This document shows positions 24,874 to 33,600 of a stretch of DNA of 64,000 nucleotides, in pieces. The DNA is from an uncultured Lachnospiraceae bacterium. Its GTDB lineage: Bacteria; Bacillota; Clostridia; Lachnospirales; Lachnospiraceae. Within the stretch, counting starts at the first letter, position 1; each line of letters begins with the position of its first letter. Position numbers and translations under genes: made by a program. Under the pieces are notes generated by a model that did not search any database, had not been told where the DNA came from, and saw only the letters and a program-made list of their open reading frames with translations. The stretch is from positions 35,494-99,493 of the forward strand of contig CAJUJK010000015.1 in the NCBI GenBank assembly GCA_910586705.1. Reading direction: 5' to 3'.

Positions 24874-25812
24874 ATGATAGAAAAAGAGGAATTTTACTTT
24901 GGCTCGCGGGACGGTGAGCATAAACTTCATGCAGTCAGATGGCTTCCCGGGACAGAGAAACCGATCTGCATTTTGCAGATCATACACGGCATGTCAGAGC
25001 ATATCGGCCGCTACGAGGATTTTGCGGGATATCTTGCCGGAAAAGGCATTCTTGTAGTTGGCGACGACCATTTAGGACACGGTTTTTCCGTAAAAGACGG
25101 CGAAATCCGCGGCTACTTCTGCAAGGAGGATGCCGCCACCGTGCTGGTGCGGGATGAGCACAGACTGAAAAAGATGATGCAGGAGCAGTATCCCGGCATT
25201 CCCTATATTATTCTGGGGCACAGCATGGGTTCCTTTATCCTGCGCAACTATCTGATGCGTTACGGGAACGGGATCGACGGGGCTGTCATTATGGGAACAG
25301 GTATGCAGCCAAAGCGTGCCGTGAGGCTGGGCTGGCTGCAGGCGTCTTTTCTGAGTGCGGTTCTCGGTGACAAATATGTGTGCAAAGGTATGGACAAAGC
25401 GCTGTTCGGCGTTTATAACTTGAAATTTCAAGCCGGACCCGGGGATTCCGGGCACTGGGTCAGCGTGAACCCGGAGAATGTGAAAGACTTCCAGTCTGAT
25501 CCCCTTTGCAATTTTGTCTTTACCGCCAACGGATTCCAGACACTGATGCGTCTGATCCTGAATCTGTACGACGAGAAAAAGCTGGCGCAGATGCCAAAAG
25601 ACCTGCCCATTTTGTTTGTATCGGGACAGGAAGATCCGGTGGGAGACTTTGGGAAAAGCGTGGAGAAGGTATTCCGTTCCTTTGAAGCCCTGGGTATGGA
25701 GCATGTGCAGCTAAAACTTTATCCCGGTGACAGGCACGAAATACTGAATGAGGCGGACCGGCAGAACGTTTACGAGGACATTTACCGCTTTGTGTTGCAA
25801 AACGTTACATGA
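24874..25812 (+). CDS. Alpha/beta hydrolase, monoacylglycerol-lipase/S33 type
   Basis: 312 residues of the Hydrolase_4 (serine aminopeptidase S33) fold. The catalytic triad can be read: nucleophile Ser in GHSMGS (~120), Asp in SGQEDPVGDFG (~250) and His in YPGDRHEILNE (~288). The oxyanion-region motif is IHGMSEHIGRYEDFA, typical of monoglyceride lipase and lysophospholipase relatives. There is no signal peptide, so it is cytosolic or peripheral; the natural ester substrate is unknown. It starts 14 nt after metG with AAGGAG upstream and may be cotranscribed with it. Confidence 0.88.
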   Translation: MIEKEEFYFGSRDGEHKLHAVRWLPGTEKPICILQIIHGMSEHIGRYEDFAGYLAGKGILVVGDDHLGHGFSVKDGEIRGYFCKEDAATVLVRDEHRLKKMMQEQYPGIPYIILGHSMGSFILRNYLMRYGNGIDGAVIMGTGMQPKRAVRLGWLQASFLSAVLGDKYVCKGMDKALFGVYNLKFQAGPGDSGHWVSVNPENVKDFQSDPLCNFVFTANGFQTLMRLILNLYDEKKLAQMPKDLPILFVSGQEDPVGDFGKSVEKVFRSFEALGMEHVQLKLYPGDRHEILNEADRQNVYEDIYRFVLQNVT

Positions 25813-25878
25813 CTGCGGCGTGGTATCCGGGGCTGAACGGCACATCCCGGCATGAAACGTTTTGGAATGGGGTGAAAC

Positions 25879-26259
25879 ATGAAAAAATTTATGAGTATGC
25901 TCTGCCTGCTGGCGATTCTGTGTGTGGCGTATCTCGTCTTTACACAACCGCGGGACGGCGGCAGACCCGGCATAGAGGATATCGAGTCCGGGGCGGATGA
26001 GCTTGTGGATCAGGTGAAGGGCATGTATGAAGAGTATGGCTCCGCCGCAGTCGCGCAGGCAGATGAAAAACTGGAGGACGTCGTAGAACAGGCGGACGAA
26101 AAGCTGGGCGATGTCGTGGCACAGGCGGACAAAGCCATCGATGATGCGGTGGAAAGTGCGGTAGAAGGCGCAAAAGAAGGCTTTTTCCAAAGCATAAAAG
26201 AAAGTATAAACGATTTTTTTGAAAGTATGACTTCCCGGGAAAACGAAAATGATAATTGA
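25879..26259 (+). CDS. Small exported protein with amphipathic 11-residue helical repeats
   Basis: 126 residues. An N-terminal hydrophobic signal or anchor (about 3-22) precedes an acidic region with near-repeats AQADEKLEDVV, EQADEKLGDVV, AQADKAIDDAV (11-residue periodicity, about 56-90), then GFFQSIKESINDFFESM. The 11-mer pattern is like LEA/apolipoprotein-type amphipathic helices that lie on membranes. No family recognised; function unknown. A weak GGGGTG is the nearest ribosome-site-like sequence. Confidence 0.7.
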   Translation: MKKFMSMLCLLAILCVAYLVFTQPRDGGRPGIEDIESGADELVDQVKGMYEEYGSAAVAQADEKLEDVVEQADEKLGDVVAQADKAIDDAVESAVEGAKEGFFQSIKESINDFFESMTSRENENDN

Positions 26260-26262
26260 AGC

Positions 26263-26298
26263 AAAAACCGCTGATGTCGGGATGACAAGGCGGTTTTT
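26263..26298 (+). terminator. Terminator after the small exported protein
   Basis: 9-bp stem AAAAACCGC / GCGGTTTTT with an 18-nt loop and a six-T run. The run overlaps the -35 box of the next promoter. Confidence 0.85.
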
Positions 26299-26326
26299 TG
26301 TATATACTCTACTATTATATTATATA
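26298..26326 (+). promoter_or_regulatory. Promoter of the D-lactate dehydrogenase gene
   Basis: TTGTAT (26298-26303), 17-nt spacer, TATATA (26321-26326), then AAGGAGG 7 nt before the ATG. Confidence 0.6.
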
Positions 26327-26346
26327 CAGAAAAAAGGAGGTAGCAT

Positions 26347-27339
26347 ATGAAGATAGCTTTTTTCAGTACAAAACCCTATGACAAAATCTGGTTTGAGCCA
26401 ATGGGAAAGGAATATGGATTTGAAATCCGTTTTTATGAGGTGCCTTTTCACGAGGAGACCGTGTCCCTTGCAAAAGGCTTTGACGCAGTCTGTATTTTTG
26501 TGAATGACTATGTGAATGCGGATATGATCGGGCAGCTTTACGACATGAAGGTAAAAGCGATCCTTCTTCGGAGCGCGGGTTTCAACCACGTGGACGTGAA
26601 AGCTGCCGAAGATAAAATTCAAATTCTGCGTGTACCCAGTTACTCCCCGGAGGCGGTGGCGGAATTTGCCATGACCATGGTGATGACGGTAAACCGCTAT
26701 ACGCACAAAGCGTACAACAGAACGCGGGAATTTAACATGAGCCTGCACGGGCTGATGGGTGTGGACTTGTACCGCAAAACGGCAGGTATTGTAGGCACGG
26801 GAAAGATCGGGCAGGCTATGATCCGCATCTGTAACGGGTTCGGTATGGAGGTGCTGGCGTATGACCCTTATCCAAATAAAGATCTGGATGTGGAATACGT
26901 GTCGGTGCAGGAACTGATGGAACGTGCCGATGTGATATCCCTGCACTGTCCGCTTACTTCCGAGACGAAGCATCTGATCAATGCGGACACGATCGGGAAA
27001 ATGAAAAAGGGCGTATATCTCGTCAATACGTCTCGCGGCGCACTGATTGATACGGACGCGCTGATCGACGGGCTGGTGGATGGAAAATTCGGCGGCGTGG
27101 GTCTGGACGTATACGAGGAAGAGGAAGGAATTTTCTACGAGGACAAGTCCAATGAGATTATGAGGGATGAAAATCTTGCCAGACTGATGACCTTCCCGAA
27201 CGTACTGATTACTTCCCATATGGGATTTTTCACCAAGGAGGCAATGCAGGCGATAGCCAAGGTGACACTGGAAAACGCTTATGCGTTGGAAAATGGTCTG
27301 CCTCTGGTTAACCGGGTGGGGAGCGAATCGGTAAAATAG
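26347..27339 (+). CDS. ldhA: D-lactate dehydrogenase (2-hydroxyacid dehydrogenase)
   Basis: 330 residues, D-isomer-specific 2-hydroxyacid dehydrogenase. The NAD site is GIVGTGKIGQAMIRI (~145-160); the substrate Arg lies in NTSRGALIDT, the Glu of the relay in GLDVYEEEEG, and the catalytic His in SHMGFFTKEAM (~296), the H-x-x-F/Y-F-T form seen in D-LDHs. It reduces pyruvate to D-lactate to recycle NADH. AAGGAGG sits 6 nt upstream; the gene is monocistronic. Confidence 0.93.
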   Translation: MKIAFFSTKPYDKIWFEPMGKEYGFEIRFYEVPFHEETVSLAKGFDAVCIFVNDYVNADMIGQLYDMKVKAILLRSAGFNHVDVKAAEDKIQILRVPSYSPEAVAEFAMTMVMTVNRYTHKAYNRTREFNMSLHGLMGVDLYRKTAGIVGTGKIGQAMIRICNGFGMEVLAYDPYPNKDLDVEYVSVQELMERADVISLHCPLTSETKHLINADTIGKMKKGVYLVNTSRGALIDTDALIDGLVDGKFGGVGLDVYEEEEGIFYEDKSNEIMRDENLARLMTFPNVLITSHMGFFTKEAMQAIAKVTLENAYALENGLPLVNRVGSESVK

Positions 27340-27649
27340 AGAATATGAAATGAGGAAGTTTCGTCTATTTCGGTCAGACGTTATACAGAACAATAACACC
27401 CCAAATTCCCGCATTAGCAACAAATTAGTGACAAATTTCCCCGCCCCGGAACCGTTCCCATCCCCCTGTCCACGCGGGTTGTACGATTTAATAAAAATTT
27501 AATTAGTTACAAATTAGCGACAAATCGGGGGAGTTACGCGGAATAATAAACCATGACAAACGATATCACATACGTTATTTTCGGTATGTGTGACCGCAAA
27601 CCCGCATAAATACTGAACTTTTCAGAATTAAGAAAATCTTAAGAATTTA
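27340..27649. other. 310-nt gap upstream of the giant ORF
   Basis: AT-rich noncoding DNA with two 17-nt near-identical direct repeats (ACAAATTAG[T/C]GACAAAT at 27420-27436 and 27509-27525) and one inverted repeat (CACATAC / GTATGTG, 27567-27590). I find no signal-peptide coding segment in any frame and no Shine-Dalgarno sequence before the large gene. No clear promoter. Confidence 0.6.
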
Positions 27650-30600
27650 GTGCGTCAAGATGTGGGGGAGGCAGATGAGACCGAAACGCCGGACGATTCT
27701 GACACCACGGAAGGCGAGCCGAAAGAGGAAGAAGTGACGGAGGAAAATCCAGCAGAAGATTTACCCCCGGTAGAAGAGCAGCCGGCCGAGGAAGAACCTG
27801 CTGCTCCTTCCGAAGAGGAAGTTATAGTTCCCGGGACGCCGGAGGAGCCTGTGGCTGACGCCGGGGAGATTAAGGTGAACAACGAGATCATGGCAGTAAC
27901 TCCCAGTGCGGAGGCGGTGATCACTGTTGACTCCAAGAGCGGAGGCGATGCGGATACCGCTGAGGTTAAGTGGGTAGGCGGCTGTGTTGACAGCGACGGT
28001 AAGCTGGCGACAGGCAAGGCGCTTCGCTTCCGCGTTGTGCTGAAGGACGGCCGCAAGCTGACAAAGGTCGAGGCAAAGGTCGGTGAGACCGGAGAGGGCA
28101 AGAACCCGGACGTAAAGGATCTGACAAACGCGAGTGCCGATGCCGACACGATCTATGAACTTAAGTGGGACCAGATTGAGACTACCAAGCAGGTTGACGG
28201 TAAGGATGTGAAAGTCGGTCAGCCGGTTCAGATCGTTGTGACCACTGAGGCGCAGACCTATAAGATCACATTTGCAGGAAGCAATGCCAAGATTTACGCG
28301 GTGGCTCCCGTAGATGCGGACGACGCTGCAAAGGGCAATATGAAGGGCGTGGAAGTATCTGCTGCTGTGACTGGCGCGGCATATGACACGGCGGTGACCT
28401 ACGTTGTGGAGGCGGAGGATGGCTATAAGCTCAGTGAAGTTAAGGTGGGCGACAAGCCGGTTACTGTTGGCACGACGGATCTGAAGGAGAGCGCTGCGGA
28501 AGATGCACAGACAAAAACGTACAGCACCATCTCCATCAAACCTTCTGATTATAGGAAGGCATGGGACAGCGAGGAGTTTACAGTAAATGTGAACGCTGTT
28601 GCAAAGGCGACTCTGGAAGCGAAGATTAAGGGTGACAAGATCGAACTGTCTGCCGGTACGTCTACCGCTGATGGTGCCATTAATTACAGCAAGGATAACG
28701 GAAATTTTGGCGATGCCATCGTGGAAGGCGGCTTAAAGGAAACGAGCGTGCTTGCCTTTGGCGTGAAAGCAGCGGAGAATTATGAGATAGCAGGCGTTAC
28801 TGCTGTGGCAAAAACCGAAGCGGATGCAGAAGGAACGGCAATCCCTGCGGCAGATATCGTTGCCGGAACAGAGGCAGATGGTGTTACGCCTTACACGGTT
28901 TCCTTGAAGAGCCTTGTTGGCTTCGAGGAAAATACGACGGTTACCATCACCGTGGCGACAGCCTATACGGACGAGTATGCGGCGACGAATATTCATACCG
29001 TAACCTTTGCGGGCGATCTCAAGAAGGCGAAGGTGACTACCGGATCCGGCGATGCGCTGCCGAAGGACAACATCGTAAAGGTGGAAACCAAAGACGGCGT
29101 GGAGGACTTGACGATCAACGTTACCCCTGCGGAGGGCTATGAGCTTCCGAAGAGGGGTGGCACGGATGACGCGACAAAAGGGGATTCCGTTATTGACGTT
29201 ACGAAGCAGGTGAAGTATGAGACCGAGGAAACGGGCAAATACGGGCAGGCTGTGACACAGACAGAGAAGCTGAAGGTGGATGGCGGCTCTGCGACTCTCG
29301 TGCTCGTCGGCGCGGACAAAAATTATGAGGGCGGCGATGCGGACGGTGCACAGGAAAAGAACTTTATCGTCACTTCCGCTACCGTGACCATCAAGCCGGT
29401 TCTCGCGGAGAACGACGCTGAGAAAAGCCTGTATGTTAAGATTGATGAGGCGCTGGAAGGTGCGGACTACTCGGTTCAGTACACGGAAGCGGGCAGCGAC
29501 ACCTATAACGACGCGTCTCTTGACGATTCACTCAGTGAGGAAGTTGCCGGGGAGGAAATCATGGATCACACATGGTACATCCCCGAGGCGGCGGCAAGCG
29601 TAAAAGTGACTGTGGAAACCGATAAGGTGCCGGAGGCAGCACTTGACGGCGGTGAGCCTCTCACGAAGGAGGAAGGCGACGGCTATGTTTACGTGATCCC
29701 GGCGGCGATCCTTAAGACATCGGATAATGGCGGCAGTACCCTTGCAATCACAGAGGCGGCGGATCCGGCGGAAGAAGCTGCTGTCAAAGTAAAGATGAAT
29801 GCCAAAGAAGTAGAGCTTACTGCCTATGAAGTGGGTGACAGTTCCATGAGTAAGGAACTGGGTGATTTGGGTGAGGACGGCTATTACAGCCTTGCGGATG
29901 CATCCGTTGGCAAGAGCCTTTCCCTGACCTTCACCGAGGTAGAGGGTGCGAACTTCAAGGGCGTTTCCTACAAGATGGGTGATAAAGAAGGTAACGTGAC
30001 GCCTAACAAACAGGGTGTTGCGTTACTGGAGATCGAGGAAGTCACCGGCGAAGTGACCGTTGAGGTGGAGTCCGAGAGTGCGTATGTCGTGAAACTCTAT
30101 GACGCTGGCAATGAACTGGAGAAAGACAAAGACGGCGTATACGAGGCTGATTACACAACGCAGGGAATTGCGATCAAATTGTATCAGACAAAGAACAAGA
30201 AAGACGACGTAGTTTTCTACGACGTTGTTGTGAAGGATGGCGACGCGACGGCGGAGACAGGCGCGACAGTTGCTGACGACGGTTACTCTGCAACGCTCGA
30301 TGAGATTCATAAGTCTGAGCGCGGCAAGGTTCTGACCATCAATGTTTATAAGAAGGATCAGGCTGAGCCTTTTATCGCGCAGTTGAGAACTAACGCGAAC
30401 TCCAGCGAAGTGAAAGTGACCAGAGTGGTTGGCGGAAAGACAACCGCTGTCGTAAAGGACGAAACGGTTGAGATGCCTCTCGACGCGCAGATGACCTTCA
30501 AGGTGGAATCCGTTGGCGCCAGTGTGAGCGATCTGGGCGTGAAGCTGTTCAAGGAGGACGGTACTGCGCTCACCGCTGCGGAGCAGGCATGGTTTGCAGA

Positions 30601-33600
30601 TAACGGTGTGGTTTCACTTGACGAAAGCAACGGTACTTTCACCATCACCACCACCGCGTCAAGAGATGCGAGAGGTAAGGTTGAGGTACGCATTTATAAT
30701 ACGAGCGAAGAAGTTAAGCAGGGTGAGACCGAGAAGGCTCTTGAGGGCGCAGGCACCTTCAAGCTGGATGTGAAGGGTTACATGGCGGACAATGACGTTA
30801 CAGGCATTACCGCAACGCCCGGCACGGCAGGCAACACCACCGTGAGAATCAACTTGAATACAACCTTTAAGGATAAGAAGAATCTGCCTGCGCCTCCGGA
30901 GACAGGCGACCTCTATTACAAGGTGGTTCTGGATGAAATCACAGTTGACGGCGAGCTTCCGGCAAACGTAACGAAGATTACGGGCGCGGAGCTGACGAAG
31001 TATTATAAGATAGACGACTATGAGAATCCCGCGCAGACGGTTGCGATTGACCTTGTAAATGATACAAGGGCACCCGAGGCGAAGGACGATATCGCAAACC
31101 TTATGACCGTAAGCATCAAGGAAGTAGTGCTGGTGCAGTCTGTTTTAGCGAGTCCTGCAAAAGACGATGATTATGTCGTGAGCAGACATGCGGCGGCTAT
31201 CAAGGACAAGGATAAGGTTCTGACTACCAAAAAGCCTCTCTATGAGACGAAGCTTTCTGTCAAGGCAGTAAACGGTGCGGCTGTATTTACCGGTCAGGAG
31301 GGTGTGAAGGTAGCGACGCCCGTATTTGGCACGAATACCGGCTACGACGAGCTTACCGTACAGTTTGTGGACACCAAGACCGGCGTGCTGAATGGCACGG
31401 CAGGAACTGACGAGAAGAATAAGGCTGCGTCCAAGGAGGACGGTTTTGAGGCATGGGTGGATCCGCAGGATAACGCCATCTATGTGAGCGCAACTGAGGG
31501 TCCTGCAACGGCGGCGGACTATAAGACGTTGGGCGTGAAGGTAACGGCAAACTACCCGCAGACAGAGATCGGTGACGGCTATGCGGCTACCGCTGTCGTG
31601 AAGCTGAACGTCAAGCAGGGTATTTATCGGATCGAAGCGGACGAGAGCAAGGCGAAACTGCCCGAGACGATCTTTGTCGTGCCCGGCAGCAAGGGGAAAA
31701 ACGGTTCCGCAAAGATTACCCCGAAGTACAACGGCGGGTATAAGGAATATAAACCTGCCAAGGCGGCTGTGACATGGACGATCGAGAGTGAATCCCAGAA
31801 CGCGAACATTCAGAAGAACCTGAATGCGGTGAACGCCAAGGGTAAGGCGGCGCCTACGATCACCGTGAAGAACGGCACCGTGACGGTTACCAGGGATTTC
31901 ATGTTTGGTAAGACCGATGCGGAGAATACCTTTACCGTGACTGCAAAGGCGGCAGACTTTACCGGTAATACCGAGTATGAAGACTTCACTTTCACAGTGA
32001 CCGACGAGCAGGACCGGCTCGAGGCAGGTTCTATCGTGATCGTGAATAGGAGCGGTGAAGTACAGAATGCTTCCGCACTCAAGGCGGAGGACTTCGATGT
32101 CGATTTGTATGTGGCGGCGCTTAGGAACGACGTAAAGAAGGGAAAAGATTCCTATACAACGGATGACTTTATGCCTGTGACCATTGCTTCCGGCTCCAAG
32201 GCAAATCTGGAAGTGGGTCAGCCCGACCAGTATGGCAGGGCAGCGCTTACCTTCAAGAAGCCCGGCACGAAGTTAAAGATTAACGTGAATACCGTGGACG
32301 GCGGCAAGGCGAGCAAGGACGTAAAAGTGAAGGATACGCTGCTTGTCAATATCGATCCGTATGAGAACCTCGGTCTGTATCTGACAGGCGCAGACGGTTC
32401 CACGTATACGCCGGACCCCAATGAGACAATCCAGTATGCGGGCGGCAGCAACCAGATGTTTACGCTGGATCTGCGGCACTATCATACGGTTGGCGACCAT
32501 GCGGACAGCTGGCAGGCTGATTCGCTGTACAAGAACGTCAAAGTGAAGGTTGATGGCGGTAAGTTTATCGCGAACAAGTACTGGGCGAAGAACATCAATG
32601 AATATAAGTACACGCAGTACTATAGCGATATGGGTACGGCAGTCGTTGTTACCAGCAAGGACGGCAAGGCGAAGATCACCCTGACCGACACCGCTAACCC
32701 GAATAAGGAAAGCAATTCCGTAATATATAATATTGAGAATACGAGCTTCGAGGAGGCAAGCCAGAAGGCGCCTGCCATCAAGCTGATTTCTCCGAAGAAG
32801 ATCACAAACGACGCTCTGTATAATGAGGATGAGGGAACCTACACGAATCCGATCCTTTATCAGGTGACGGACAAAAACGTCAACTATGCAGGTCAGTATG
32901 TGAAGCTTGCTCCCGACTATACGGCGGCAAACAACATGGCGGAAGATCTCGCGGATGAGAACGGGTTCATAACCTTCGCGAAGATTGACGAGAACGGTTA
33001 TTTTGAGTGGTGTCCCGAAGTGGAACTCGAGGGCGGTTCCTACAAGATGATCGCAACCGTTTGTGAGATGAAGCGCGGCGAGATTCTGCCTCTGGCGAAG
33101 GATGTGAAGCTGAATTTCTCCATTCCGAGCGAGAAGAAAATAAACACAAATCTGTCCGTGACGGCGAAGTATACGCTGGATGCAAAGAGCAGTAGCAAGG
33201 CTAAGATTGCCGTTAAGACAGATGACAGACTCAGATATGTGGTTTCCGAGGCGAAGAACGTGATCAAAGCCAAGGATCAGGGCATGACCAAGGATACGCA
33301 TACCAATGAGTTTACAAAGTATTTCGAGGTAGAAGCCGTTGAAAGAGGCGGGAAGCCCGTAAGCTACACGATCGGTCTGAAAGATACCCTGACTGCGGCG
33401 GAGATTGATTACATTACGGGTAATACCGAGGATAAGGATCTTCAGAAAAAGGCGAAGGAAGACTGCACCGGATATATCACCGTATCAAATGGAAAATATG
33501 ATAGGAACAATGATTTCGTGGCATACAACACCAAGGACATCAAGGTGACGATCGCCTTCAAGGAGAACAAGTACACCGTGGAAGGCGCAAGTATCTTTGC

